DNA of 64,000 nt from an uncultured Oscillospiraceae bacterium (GCA_934667095.1 CAKULE010000010.1:31089-95088), one strand, 5' to 3'; shown: positions 33,618-44,953, numbered from the stretch's first letter. Program-made: numbers and translations. The notes: generated from the sequence alone by a model not told the origin.

Positions 33618-34500
33618 ACTGCGCTGCCTTCAGCGAGTCCGCCAGACGGCGGACCATGGGGTTGCGGCAATCCCTGGACCACGCGGCGGTGAGGCCGGCA
33701 GCCTCGCTGTCTGGAATGGTGAAAATGCGGATGTTGCCGCTGCGTTCCAGCCGGGTGTTGCGGTCCAGCATGGCCACACCCACCCCCATCTCCACGCAGA
33801 GGAGGAGGCTCTCCAGTGTGGAGCTCTCCCGCACGATATTGGGCGTGAAGCCATAGGCCGCGCACTGGTGCATCAGCAGGTCGTGCCCGCCGGGGGATTC
33901 CTCCCGGGTGATGGCCACGAAGGGCTCGTCCCGCAGGTCCTCCATGGTCAGGCTATTCCGGGCCGCAAGGGGGTTGGTGCAGCTGATGAAGATGGCCCCC
34001 GGCTCCCGGAAGACCGTGAGGGTCTCCCAATCGCTGCGGCCCTCGGCCTCGAAGGCCAAGGTGAAGATCATGTCGTAGGTCCCGCGCTCCAGCCCCTGCC
34101 GCAGGTGGCGGAAGCTGTTGCGCTCCAGATTCACGGTGACGGCGGGCCAGCGGCGGCGCAGCTCGTCCAGATGGCGGGAGAGGTACTGGCTCACGTCCTG
34201 CCCCTCCAGCACGCCGATGGACAGGCTGCCCTCCCCCTGCCGGCTGATGGCCTCCGCCTGCGCTACGGCCTGATCCACCCGCTCGGGCAGGTCCTTGAGC
34301 TGCTCGTACAGGCAGGCCCCGGCGGGAGTCAGGCGGACCCCCTTCCCGGTCCGGTGGAAGAGCTCGAAGCCCAGCTCCTGCTCCATCAGCCCAAGCTGGC
34401 GGGACAGGTTCGGCTGGGTCACGTAGAGCACCTGTGCCGCCCGGGAAACGTTCTCCAGCTTCGCGGTCTCTACAAAGTAACGGATGCGGGTCAGGTTCAT
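33616..34500 (-). CDS. LysR-family transcriptional regulator
   Basis: The 294-residue protein starts MNLTRIRYFVETAKLENVSR with the LysR winged helix (AAQVLYVTQPNLSRQLGLMEQELGFELF in parts, residues 20-48) followed by the effector-binding domain (about 90-290). LysR regulators typically control a divergent operon; here that is the MFS transporter and the Cys-rich flavoprotein, so it probably responds to their substrate. The 220-base intergenic region is AT-rich compared with its neighbours, as regulatory regions often are. Confidence 0.93.
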   Translation of the reverse strand: MNLTRIRYFVETAKLENVSRAAQVLYVTQPNLSRQLGLMEQELGFELFHRTGKGVRLTPAGACLYEQLKDLPERVDQAVAQAEAISRQGEGSLSIGVLEGQDVSQYLSRHLDELRRRWPAVTVNLERNSFRHLRQGLERGTYDMIFTLAFEAEGRSDWETLTVFREPGAIFISCTNPLAARNSLTMEDLRDEPFVAITREESPGGHDLLMHQCAAYGFTPNIVRESSTLESLLLCVEMGVGVAMLDRNTRLERSGNIRIFTIPDSEAAGLTAAWSRDCRNPMVRRLADSLKAAQ

Positions 34501-34532
34501 GCGGGAACCCTCTCTTTCTCGTTTTCATTTTC

Positions 34533-34561
34533 AGTATACCATCAAACAAAAATTTCATCAA
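34533..34561 (-). promoter_or_regulatory. Promoter of the LysR gene
   Basis: TTGATG (34561-34556) and TATACT (34538-34533), 17-base spacer. Confidence 0.6.
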
Positions 34562-34632
34562 GGGTTTTACCACTCTGCACAAATATTTTATTTGATATAA
34601 CAAATACGATATAGCACAGTCAAAAAAGCTAT

Positions 34633-34661
34633 TTTACATGTCCTTTTGGGCATTGTATATT
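34633..34661 (+). promoter_or_regulatory. Promoter of the MFS-flavoprotein operon
   Basis: TTTACA (34633-34638) and TATATT (34656-34661), 17-base spacer. The AT-rich segment just upstream (34585-34630) is the likely LysR binding region. Confidence 0.55.
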
Positions 34662-34721
34662 AAAAGTACAGTCTACGGCCCCGGTTTGACTGTACATTTT
34701 TCAATTCTGGGAGGAGAAGAC

Positions 34722-36053
34722 ATGTCTACTCAAAACAAGGCCGCGGCTGGTAAGGGCTTCGGCGCGAAGGGCATCGGGATCATGATCCTGACCTTCTTCA
34801 GCATCATGCTGATGAGCAACATCTGTTACGACTCACTGAACGTCACCATCCCCGTATTCGGTTCCATGGGCTGGAACACCGCTCCCCTCTATCTGTTCTC
34901 CACCGTGGCCGCGTGGATCTCCGTCATCGGCGCCGGCATCTGGGGCGTCCTGTGCGGCAAGAAGACCTGCCGCTTTGCCTGGGGCCTGTCTCTGGTGGTC
35001 GCCGCCATCGGCTGCGTGATCTGGAACTTCGCCCCCGGCCTCAGCAGCGTGCCCGTCTACTTCATCGGTCTGGCGCTGGCCAACATCGGCGGCATGGGCT
35101 TTGCCTATATCGCCAGCCTGAACGTCATCTCCAACTGGTTCCCCCACAAGAAGGGCATGGCCATGGGCTGGGTCACCATTGGGTTCCCTCTGTCCGCCGT
35201 GGTCGCCACCCCCCTCTGTTCCGCGCTGGTGGGTAAGCTGGGCCTGAACGGCATCTACCTGATGTACGCCGTCCTGTGCGCCATCCTCGCCGTTATCGTG
35301 TTCGCCTACGTCCGCGACTACCCCGAGGAGAAGGGCGCTTACCCCGACAACGACCGCAGCTTCGACAAGGCCACCGCCGAGGCCGAGCTGAAGGCCGGCC
35401 TCGAGTATATGAAGACCTCTCCCTGGACCACCAAGAAGCTGCTCCACACCGGCACCGTGTGGAAGATGGTCATCTCTCTGGGCATCATGGAGCTGCTGTC
35501 CCTGGGCATCATGACCAACTTCATGCCCCGCATGATGCAGATCATCGGCGCCAACGGTCCCGTGTACAATCAGGGCGAGGTCATCCCCATGCTGGCCATC
35601 GCCGGTCTGGCCGCCTGTGTGGGCTCCGTGCTCTGCGGCCTGCTGGACTCCAAGGTCGGCCCCAAGAAAGCCATCATCATCACCTATATCATCGCCATCA
35701 TCTCCATCGTGCTCAACGTGGTGGGCGGCAACGTGGCCGTGACCAACAAGGCCCTCGGCACCACCCTGCTGTATATCTCCCTGCCCTTCCTGGCCATCCT
35801 GCTGGGCGGCGCGGCCAACTATCTGGTGTCCCTGACCAACACCATCTGGGGCCGCTATGACTTCCCCGCCGCCTACCGCCTTCTGAAGCCCCTCGTGGCC
35901 GTGGTGGGTGCCATCGGTATCACCCTCGTGGGCGGCATCGGTCAGGCCGGCCCCGGCTACGGCGTGGCCTATATGGTCCTCGGCATCCTGTCCGTCATCG
36001 GCACCATCATCATGTGCACCGTGAGCGACAAGCAGGTGGGCCGGGACATGTAA
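34722..36053 (+). CDS. Major facilitator superfamily transporter (OFA-like)
   Basis: The 443-residue protein has twelve membrane segments with a long central loop (about 200-245). The first helices (IMILTFFSIMLMSNICYDSLNVTIPVFGS in parts) and ISNWFPHKKGMAMGWVTIGFPL resemble oxalate/formate-antiporter-type MFS carriers, which move small organic acids. I start at the ATG at 34722 behind GGGAGGAGA. It is co-transcribed with the flavoprotein gene and divergent from a LysR gene, so it probably imports the compound acted on there. Substrate unknown. Confidence 0.85.
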   Translation: MSTQNKAAAGKGFGAKGIGIMILTFFSIMLMSNICYDSLNVTIPVFGSMGWNTAPLYLFSTVAAWISVIGAGIWGVLCGKKTCRFAWGLSLVVAAIGCVIWNFAPGLSSVPVYFIGLALANIGGMGFAYIASLNVISNWFPHKKGMAMGWVTIGFPLSAVVATPLCSALVGKLGLNGIYLMYAVLCAILAVIVFAYVRDYPEEKGAYPDNDRSFDKATAEAELKAGLEYMKTSPWTTKKLLHTGTVWKMVISLGIMELLSLGIMTNFMPRMMQIIGANGPVYNQGEVIPMLAIAGLAACVGSVLCGLLDSKVGPKKAIIITYIIAIISIVLNVVGGNVAVTNKALGTTLLYISLPFLAILLGGAANYLVSLTNTIWGRYDFPAAYRLLKPLVAVVGAIGITLVGGIGQAGPGYGVAYMVLGILSVIGTIIMCTVSDKQVGRDM

Positions 36054-36114
36054 GTCCTCCCCTGCCCCAGCTCCTGTTCTAATCGCAAAATCTGATCCAA
36101 AGGAGAAATCTGCT

Positions 36115-37086
36115 ATGAAAATTTTAGGCCTGTCCGGCGGCACCCCCAACGGCGCCAACGACGCACTGTGCAAGGAGGCCCTGATGGCCGCTCAGGAACA
36201 GGGCGCCGAGATCGAGTTCATCAACCTCAACACCCTTGACCTGAAGCCCTGCACCGGCTGCAAGGCCTGTGTCATGGGCCTGTTCAACGGCAAAGGCAAC
36301 GCCTGCGTGCTGAAAGACGACATGCAGTGGCTGACCGACAAGATGTACGACGCCGACGGCATCATCTTCGCCGTGCCCATCTTCTGCAAGACCGCCCCCG
36401 GCCTGTTCCACAACATTATGGACCGCTTCGGGCCCCGCATGGACAAGGGCAACCTGCTCATCGCCCAGAAGATTGCCGAGGAGCACGGCGGCAAGCCCGT
36501 GGACCCCAAGTACCTGAAGGAGAAGGTCGTGTCTTACATGGGTATCGGCGGCTCCGACTGGGCCACCCGCATCCAGTGCGACTTCGCCACTCAGGCCCTG
36601 ACTCCCAAGTGGACCCTCATCGACAACCACCTGTTCCCCTGGTCCCTGTCCATCATCATGAACGACGAGGCCATCGCCTACGCCCACAAGATGGGCACCG
36701 ACCTGACCAACGCCGCCAAGAAGATCGTGGACGGCAGCTTCGTCCCCGGCCATGGCATCATCAACGAGGACTACAAGGGCCCTGCCGGCGTCTGTCCCCA
36801 CTGCCACAGCCAGAACTTCTACCTGCAGGAGGACGGCGTGGCCGTCTGCTGCCTGTGCGGCACCGAGGGCGTGCTGAAGAACGTGGACGGCAAGTACGTC
36901 TTTGAGTTCGACGCAGAGAAGTGGATCCCCCACGCCCACGACTCCATCCCCGGCAAGTTCATCCACGGCGGCGATATTCAGCGCAACGAGGGCGAGTCCC
37001 GTGCCATCATGGCCACCGAGGAGGCCAAAGCCCGTAAACAGAAGTACCGCGACTTCATCCAGTCCACCAAGCCGGAGCGCGCCTGA
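36115..37086 (+). CDS. Flavodoxin-fold NAD(P)H:FMN reductase-like protein with Cys clusters
   Basis: The 323-residue protein starts MKILGLSGGTPNGAND, the FMN phosphate loop of the NADPH-dependent FMN reductase family, followed by LKPCTGCKACVMG (Cys46, 49, 52), typical of iron-sulfur flavoproteins. The flavodoxin fold covers about 1-200. A C-terminal module has CPHCHSQNF and CCLCGTEG (around 227-249), forming a zinc ribbon or rubredoxin-like site, and the chain is longer than usual family members (about 180-240). It probably transfers electrons to a small substrate brought in by the upstream MFS carrier. The substrate is not known. Confidence 0.82.
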   Translation: MKILGLSGGTPNGANDALCKEALMAAQEQGAEIEFINLNTLDLKPCTGCKACVMGLFNGKGNACVLKDDMQWLTDKMYDADGIIFAVPIFCKTAPGLFHNIMDRFGPRMDKGNLLIAQKIAEEHGGKPVDPKYLKEKVVSYMGIGGSDWATRIQCDFATQALTPKWTLIDNHLFPWSLSIIMNDEAIAYAHKMGTDLTNAAKKIVDGSFVPGHGIINEDYKGPAGVCPHCHSQNFYLQEDGVAVCCLCGTEGVLKNVDGKYVFEFDAEKWIPHAHDSIPGKFIHGGDIQRNEGESRAIMATEEAKARKQKYRDFIQSTKPERA

Positions 37087-37098
37087 GCGCCCTCCGCT

Positions 37099-37135
37099 CC
37101 AGCCCCCTGCCGCAGCATGCGGCAGGGGGCTTTCC
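37099..37135 (+). terminator. Terminator after the flavoprotein gene
   Basis: Stem AGCCCCCTGCCGC-AGC-ATGCGGCAGGGGGCT followed by TTCCCCTGTTT. Confidence 0.75.
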
Positions 37136-37175
37136 CCTGTTTGCGCCCGTTTCCCCCAGGCACCTCGGGTGGGGC

Positions 37176-37204
37176 TTGCCCTTTTCAATAAAAAGTGGTA
37201 TGCT
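37176..37204 (+). promoter_or_regulatory. Promoter of trkA-trkH
   Basis: TTGCCC (37176-37181) and TATGCT (37199-37204), 17-base spacer. Confidence 0.6.
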
Positions 37205-37274
37205 ATCAGAACCACACCGGCCTGAATTTTCCGGGCCGGCCGTTGTGAGAACATGATGCAAAGTGAGTGATCCA

Positions 37275-38654
37275 ATGAATATCATCATTGCCGGGTGCGG
37301 CAAGGTGGGCATGAACGTGGCCGAGCACCTGTCCAAGGAGGGCCACAGCATCACCGTGGTGGACACTTCTCAGGATACGCTGGACCGGGCCTCCAACCAG
37401 CTGGACGTGATGTGCGTCAAGGGCAACTGCGCCGCCCGCGGCCCCCTGCTGGAGGCCGGCATCCACGACACCGACATGGTCATCGCCGCCACCAGCTCTG
37501 ACGAGATCAACCTGCTGTGCTGCCACTGCGCCAAGAGCTTCGGCGTACCCTACACCGTGGCCCGGGTCCGCAGCGCCGAATACTCCGGCGATCTGGAGCA
37601 CATGAAGGCCGACCTCGGCATCACCATGCTGGTGAATCCCGAGCAGGCCACCGCCGTGGAAATCTCTCACCTGCTGCGCTTCCCCAGCGCCGCCAATATC
37701 GACACCTTCGCCCGGGGCCGGGTGGAGATCGTGGCCTTCCGGGTACAGGAAGATGACTTCCTGACGGACCGCTCCCTCGCCCAGCTGTCCTCCAAGCTGG
37801 GCAGCCTGCCCATGCTGATCTGCGTGGTGGAGCGGGAGGACGGGGTGTTCATCCCCAACGGCTCCTCCGTGCTGCGCGCCGGGGACAAGGTCTATCTGGC
37901 GGGCACCCCCTCCGGCATCAACCAGTTCTTCAAGCTGCTGGGCCAGCAGAACCACAAGATCCGCTCCGCCTTCATTCTGGGCGGCGGGCGCATCACCTTC
38001 TATCTGGTGTCTGTGCTGGAGCGGCTGGGCATCGACTGCAAAGTGGTGGAGCGCAAGGACGACCGCTGCCGCGAGCTGGCAGAGCTGTTCCCCCACAGCC
38101 TCATCATCCACGGGGACGGCACTGACCCGGAACTGCTCACCGAAGAGCGCATGGAAAGCAGCGACGCCTTCATCGCCCTCACCGACCGGGACGAGGACAA
38201 CCTCATCATCTCCCTCTATGCCCATCAGGCCGGGGTACACAAGGTCATCGCCAAGTCCAACCGGCAGAACTACACCTCCATCGCCCGCTCAGCAGGGGTG
38301 GAGTCGGTGGTGTCCCCCAAGCTGACCACCGCCGACCAGATCCTGCGGCTGGTGCGGGGCATCCGCAACACCAAGGGCACCGCCATGGCCGCCCTATACC
38401 GCATCGCCGGCGGGCAGGCCGAGGCCATGGAGTTCACCGTCAGCGCCGCCACCAGCAACTTGGGCATCCCCCTGCGGGAACTCAGGCTGAAGAACGGCGT
38501 GCTCATCGCCGTGGTGGTCCGGGGCAACGAGGTCATCATCCCCGAGGGCTCCACCGCCCTGAAGGAGGGGGACTCCGTGGTGGTGGTCACCCGGGACAGC
38601 GGCATCCTCGACCTGAACGACATCTTTGTCGATGGGCTGGGGCTGGGAGGCTGA
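37275..38654 (+). CDS. trkA: Trk potassium uptake regulatory subunit TrkA
   Basis: The 459-residue peripheral protein contains two RCK modules. The first opens MNIIIAGCGKVGMNVAEHL (dinucleotide-binding GxGxxG) and the second near 225 with FILGGGRITFYLVSVLE; each is followed by a TrkA-C domain. It gates the TrkH channel in response to nucleotides. I prefer the ATG at 37275; a GTG four codons upstream is possible, and neither has a strong ribosome binding site. trkH follows after 4 bases. Confidence 0.95.
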   Translation: MNIIIAGCGKVGMNVAEHLSKEGHSITVVDTSQDTLDRASNQLDVMCVKGNCAARGPLLEAGIHDTDMVIAATSSDEINLLCCHCAKSFGVPYTVARVRSAEYSGDLEHMKADLGITMLVNPEQATAVEISHLLRFPSAANIDTFARGRVEIVAFRVQEDDFLTDRSLAQLSSKLGSLPMLICVVEREDGVFIPNGSSVLRAGDKVYLAGTPSGINQFFKLLGQQNHKIRSAFILGGGRITFYLVSVLERLGIDCKVVERKDDRCRELAELFPHSLIIHGDGTDPELLTEERMESSDAFIALTDRDEDNLIISLYAHQAGVHKVIAKSNRQNYTSIARSAGVESVVSPKLTTADQILRLVRGIRNTKGTAMAALYRIAGGQAEAMEFTVSAATSNLGIPLRELRLKNGVLIAVVVRGNEVIIPEGSTALKEGDSVVVVTRDSGILDLNDIFVDGLGLGG

Positions 38655-38658
38655 CGGC

Positions 38659-40101
38659 ATGAACTACAAGCTGGTACTGCGGATCACCGGCGTGGCCCTC
38701 CTGCTGGAGGCCGCTGCACTGGTGATCCCGACAGGGGTAGCCCTCCTCTACCGGGAGAGCCTCATCCCCTTCCTCTGGACCATCCTGCTGCTGGCCGTGA
38801 CCGGTCTGGTCCTGCTGCTCCTGTTCCGGAAGAGCACGGGCACCCTGCTGACCCGGGACGGCTTCCTCACCGTGGGACTCATCTGGGCCCTGTTTGGCGC
38901 CTTCGGCGCCCTGCCCTTCCGCTTCTCCGGCCTGTTCGGCAGCTATGTAAACTGCCTGTTCGAGGCCATCTCCGGGTTCTCCACCACCGGAGCCACCATC
39001 CTTACCGCCGTGGAGGGCCTGCCCTACGGCCTGCTGTTCTGGCGCTCCCTCACCCACTGGCTGGGCGGCATGGGCGTACTGGTGCTGACAGCGGCCCTGC
39101 TGCCTATGCTTGGGGTGAGCTCCAACTCCCTCATCCGGGCGGAGAGCCCCGGGCCCGTGAAGAGCAAGCTGGTGCCCCGGGCGTCCCAGTCCTCCAAGAT
39201 CCTGTACACCATCTATCTGGCGCTGACCGTGATCGAGACCGTGCTGCTGCGCATCGCCGGGATGCCGTGGTACGACAGCATCGTCCACGCCATGGGCACT
39301 GCGGGCACCGGCGGTTTCTCCATCAAGAACGCCTCCATCGGCGCTTACGGCAGCCCCGCCATCGAGATCATCGTCACAGTGTTCATGTTCCTGTTCTCCG
39401 TGAACTTCGCCGTGTACTTCCTGCTGCTCACCGGGCGGTTCAAGCAGGTGCTGAAGAGCGATGAGCTGCGGTTCTTCATCGCGGTGGTGGTGCTGGCCAT
39501 CGCCGCCGTCTCCATCAACGTGGCCCCGCTGTTCGCCACCGCCGGGGACGCCATCCGGGCCGCGGCCTTTCAGGTGCTGACGGTGCTGTCCACCTGCGGC
39601 TATGCCACAGCGGACTTCAACCTCTGGCCGGAGTTCTCACGGATGCTGCTGGTGATCCTCATGTTCATCGGCGCCTGCGCGGGCTCCACCGGCGGCGGCA
39701 TAAAATGCTCCCGTATTCTGGTGCTCATGCGCTCCGCCCGGCGGGAAGTGCAGTCCATCATCCACCCCCGGGCTGTGTCCGTGGTCCGGCTGGACGGCGA
39801 ACCCCTGTCCGAGCAGACCGTGCAAACCACCCAGTGCTACTTCATCATCTACATGTTCCTCGTGTTCGCCGCCTCCCTTGTGGTGGGGCTGGACAACTTC
39901 TCCTTCGGTACCACTCTCACCGCCGTGATCTCCTGCGTCAGCAACATCGGCCCGGGGCTGGAGGCCGTTGGTCCCATGGGGAATTTTGCCGGTTTCTCGG
40001 TACTCAGCAAGCTGGTGCTCAGCCTGTGCATGATCATCGGACGACTGGAAATGTTTCCGGTCCTCGTGCTCTTTAGCCGTAATGCTTGGAAACGAACCTG
40101 A
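38659..40101 (+). CDS. trkH: Trk potassium uptake channel subunit TrkH
   Basis: The 480-residue membrane protein has about ten helices and the repeated pore segments of the TrkH/KtrB superfamily, for example AISGFSTTGATIL, GTAGTGGFSIKN, LSTCGYATADFN and VSNIGPGLEAVGP, each with the filter glycine. With TrkA it takes up K+. GGGAGG precedes the ATG and only 4 bases separate it from trkA. The neighbouring pyrophosphatase is itself K+-dependent. Confidence 0.95.
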   Translation: MNYKLVLRITGVALLLEAAALVIPTGVALLYRESLIPFLWTILLLAVTGLVLLLLFRKSTGTLLTRDGFLTVGLIWALFGAFGALPFRFSGLFGSYVNCLFEAISGFSTTGATILTAVEGLPYGLLFWRSLTHWLGGMGVLVLTAALLPMLGVSSNSLIRAESPGPVKSKLVPRASQSSKILYTIYLALTVIETVLLRIAGMPWYDSIVHAMGTAGTGGFSIKNASIGAYGSPAIEIIVTVFMFLFSVNFAVYFLLLTGRFKQVLKSDELRFFIAVVVLAIAAVSINVAPLFATAGDAIRAAAFQVLTVLSTCGYATADFNLWPEFSRMLLVILMFIGACAGSTGGGIKCSRILVLMRSARREVQSIIHPRAVSVVRLDGEPLSEQTVQTTQCYFIIYMFLVFAASLVVGLDNFSFGTTLTAVISCVSNIGPGLEAVGPMGNFAGFSVLSKLVLSLCMIIGRLEMFPVLVLFSRNAWKRT

Positions 40102-40154
40102 TTCCATTTACAATTTGTTCAAAACTTTCAAAGTTTGGATTTTGGTCCGAAAAT

Positions 40155-40196
40155 CGCCGCCGGTTTATTGCAAAACCGGCGGTGATTGTGTAAAAT
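40155..40196 (+). promoter_or_regulatory. hppA promoter overlapping the trkH 3' hairpin
   Basis: The inverted repeat CGCCGGTTT / AAAACCGGCG (about 40157-40181) lies after trkH. The TTGCAA at 40168-40173 inside it and TAAAAT at 40191-40196 form a 17-spaced promoter for hppA, so the hairpin and the promoter overlap. Confidence 0.5.
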
Positions 40197-40260
40197 AGAA
40201 ATTATGAACAGAGTGTGTCAGAGAAGAAGGAAACAAAATTAAAAGGAGTTGCTGAAATCA

Positions 40261-42390
<2,130 letters not shown>

Positions 42391-42411
42391 GCTCCACACA
42401 GACCACTCTTC

Positions 42412-42446
42412 ACCGCCCCGCGGCCTGAGCCGCGGGGCGGTTTTTT
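42412..42446 (+). terminator. Terminator after hppA
   Basis: Stem ACCGCCCCGCGGC-CTGA-GCCGCGGGGCGGT followed by TTTTT. Confidence 0.85.
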
Positions 42447-42521
42447 GCGCTTCCCCCCTTGCTTTTCCCGGCAGTATTTGATACACTAAAGTGCAAGAAA
42501 TCACGGCAAGGAGTGACCCGT

Positions 42522-44732
42522 ATGATCACCATTCAAAACGAGCCCGTGCGCTGGCAGCATGGGGCGCTGGTCCCCGCGGAAAAGGACGCCGCCGGCGTTG
42601 CCGCCACCATGGCCTACGGCATCCTCAAGGCCCACAACACCGGCTACAGCATGGAGCAGCTGCACCTCCGGTTCGACGCCATGGCCTCCCACGACATCAC
42701 CTATGTGGGCATCATCCAGACGGCCCGGGCCTCCGGCATGAAGGAGTTCCCCCTGCCCTATGTGCTCACCAACTGTCACAACTCCCTGTGCGCCGTGGGC
42801 GGTACCATCAACGAGGACGACCACGTCTTCGGCCTGTCCGCCGCCAAAAAGTACGGCGGCGAGTTCGTCCCCGCCCATCAGGCGGTGATTCACTCCTACA
42901 TGCGGGAGCGGTACGCCGCCCCGGGACGGATGATCCTCGGGTCCGACTCCCACACCCGGTACGGTGCCTACGGCTGCATGGCCATCGGCGAGGGCGGGCC
43001 CGAGCTGGCCCGCCAGCTGCTGCGGAAGACCTACGACATCGCCTATCCCCCCGTGGTGGCGGTGTATCTCACCGGCGCGCCCCGGCCCGGCGTGGGGCCC
43101 CAGGACGTGGCGCTGGCTCTGGTGAAGGCCACCTTCGCCGCCGGTACGGTGAAAAACGCCGTCATGGAGTTCTTCGGCCCCGGCGTGGCCAATCTGTCCA
43201 TGGACTACCGCTGCGGCATCGACGTGATGACCACGGAGACCACCTGCCTCTCCTCCGTGTGGCAAACCGACGGGTACACCCAGCAGGCGCTGGCCCTGCT
43301 GGGCCGCGGGGACAGCTACCGGGCCATGGCCCCCGGCGAGGGTGCGTGCTATGACCGGGCCGTCACCGTTGAGCTGGACAAGGTGGAACCCATGATTGCC
43401 CTGCCCTTCCACCCCTCCAACGCCTACACCATCCGGGAGTTCAAGGCCAACGCCGCCGACCTGCTCCACCAGGTGGAGCTGTCCGTGCCCGAAAAGCTGG
43501 GCATCCAGCCCCCCGCCCCCCTCACCGACAAACTGGTGGACGGCCGGTTTTACGTGGATCAGGCGGTCATCGCCGGGTGCTCCGGCGGCACGTACCAGAA
43601 CCTGAAGCGGGCCGCCGAGATCCTGACCGGGGGCGACACCGGCGCAGGACCCTTCTGGCTGTCCTGCTACCCCGGGTCCATGCCCATCATGCAGGCCCTG
43701 ACTCACGAGGGATACCTCGCTGAGCTGATGGCGGCGGGGGCCTCGGTGCGCTCCTGCTTCTGCGGGCCCTGCTTCGGCGCGGGGGACGTGCCCGCCAACG
43801 GCGGCTTCTCCATCCGGCACTCCACCCGGAACTTCCCCAACCGGGAGGGCTCTAAGCCCGGGGACGGGCAGGCCAGCTATGTGGCCCTGATGGACGCCCG
43901 GTCCATCGCCGCCACGGCGAAGATGGGCGGCGTGCTCACCGCCGCGGACGAGCTGGACAACGTCCCCGCCGACCGGCCCGACGAGTGCTGGGCCTATGAC
44001 GATTCCTCCTACCGGGCCCGGGTGTACTTCGGCGTGGGCAGGCCCCAGCCGGAGCAGGAGCTGGTGTTCGGCCCCAACATCGCCGACTGGCCAGAGCAAA
44101 TCGCCCTGCCGGAGGACCTGCTGCTGACGGTGTGCTCTGCCATTTACGACCCCGTCACCACCACCGACGAGCTCATCCCCTCCGGGGAGACCTCTTCCTA
44201 CCGCTCCAACCCCATCAAGCTGTCCGACTTCGCCCTGAGCCGCAAGGACCCCCAATATGTGCCCCGGGCCAAGGCCATCCGGGCAGAGGAGCTCCGCCGC
44301 CGCGCCGGCGAGCACACCGACGCGCTGGAGGGCTTCGACCCCGCCCGCACCGGACTGGGCTCCCTGGTGATGGCCCTCAAGCCCGGCGATGGCTCTGCCC
44401 GGGAGCAGGCCGCCTCCTGCCAGCGGGTACTGGGGGGAGGCGCCAACATTGCCGCCGAGTACGCCACCAAGCGCTACCGCTCCAACGTGGTCAACTGGGG
44501 CATGCTGCCCTTTATCGCCGCCGATCTGGAGGGGCTAAACCTCCAGCCCGGCGACCGGGTGTACATCCCCGGCATCCGTGCCCTGCTGGAGGGGGACGGC
44601 GAGGCTGCGGAGGCCACCGTCCTCCGCGCCGGCGGCGGCAGGGCTGCCGTGACGCTCACCCTGCCGGGGCTGACGCGGGAGGAACGGGATATTATCCTGG
44701 CGGGCTGCCTCATCAACTACTACGCAAACTGA
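42522..44732 (+). CDS. Aconitase-superfamily hydratase (not the standard AcnA/AcnB)
   Basis: The 736-residue protein has the aconitase layout: GSDSHTRYGAYG near 145-156, a cluster Cys in IAGCSGGTYQN (Cys353) and the CxxC pair Cys414/Cys417 in CFCGPCFGAG, spaced like the [4Fe-4S] ligands of aconitases. The C-terminal swivel domain covers about 560-736. The sequence around these motifs differs from citrate-cycle aconitase and from homoaconitase/LeuC, and resembles uncharacterised YbhJ-like hydratases. CAAGGAG precedes the ATG. Substrate unknown. It is monocistronic, and a broken copy of its last codons lies at 44877. Confidence 0.82.
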   Translation: MITIQNEPVRWQHGALVPAEKDAAGVAATMAYGILKAHNTGYSMEQLHLRFDAMASHDITYVGIIQTARASGMKEFPLPYVLTNCHNSLCAVGGTINEDDHVFGLSAAKKYGGEFVPAHQAVIHSYMRERYAAPGRMILGSDSHTRYGAYGCMAIGEGGPELARQLLRKTYDIAYPPVVAVYLTGAPRPGVGPQDVALALVKATFAAGTVKNAVMEFFGPGVANLSMDYRCGIDVMTTETTCLSSVWQTDGYTQQALALLGRGDSYRAMAPGEGACYDRAVTVELDKVEPMIALPFHPSNAYTIREFKANAADLLHQVELSVPEKLGIQPPAPLTDKLVDGRFYVDQAVIAGCSGGTYQNLKRAAEILTGGDTGAGPFWLSCYPGSMPIMQALTHEGYLAELMAAGASVRSCFCGPCFGAGDVPANGGFSIRHSTRNFPNREGSKPGDGQASYVALMDARSIAATAKMGGVLTAADELDNVPADRPDECWAYDDSSYRARVYFGVGRPQPEQELVFGPNIADWPEQIALPEDLLLTVCSAIYDPVTTTDELIPSGETSSYRSNPIKLSDFALSRKDPQYVPRAKAIRAEELRRRAGEHTDALEGFDPARTGLGSLVMALKPGDGSAREQAASCQRVLGGGANIAAEYATKRYRSNVVNWGMLPFIAADLEGLNLQPGDRVYIPGIRALLEGDGEAAEATVLRAGGGRAAVTLTLPGLTREERDIILAGCLINYYAN

Positions 44733-44782
44733 TATCCCGTTCCGGGCCCCGCCGAAGGTGGGACGCACTTCGTCCGTACAAG

Positions 44783-44834
44783 TGTTTTGCACAGCAAAAC
44801 CTTGGAGGGGGCAGAATTCACTTCTGCCCCCTCC
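44783..44834 (+). terminator. Hairpins after the hydratase gene
   Basis: GTTTTGC-ACA-GCAAAAC (44784-44800) is followed by GGAGGGGGCAGA / TCTGCCCCCTCC (44804-44834) and TGTTCTGTC. The second is the more likely terminator; the first is shared with the tuf ghost region. Confidence 0.55.
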
Positions 44835-44876
44835 TGTTCTGTCTGGGGTCCCTGCGCAGCGGCTGCGTGGGGTATA

Positions 44877-44918
44877 GGATATTATTCCAACAGGCTGCTC
44901 ATCAACTACGCGAAATAA
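44877..44918 (+). repeat. Ghost of the hydratase 3' end
   Basis: AGGATATTATTCC, CAGGCTGC and TCATCAACTAC followed by a stop copy the last 13 codons of the hydratase (44690-44732) with substitutions and single-base losses that break the frame. No other part of the gene is nearby. Confidence 0.65.
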
Positions 44919-44921
44919 AAC

Positions 44922-44953
44922 AAACCCCCCCGTGCCGCAGCACGGGGGGGTTT
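44922..44953. terminator. Terminator of uraA
   Basis: Stem AAACCCCCCCGTGC-CGCA-GCACGGGGGGGTTT; on the minus strand it is followed by a GTTTTATTTC tail. Confidence 0.85.
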
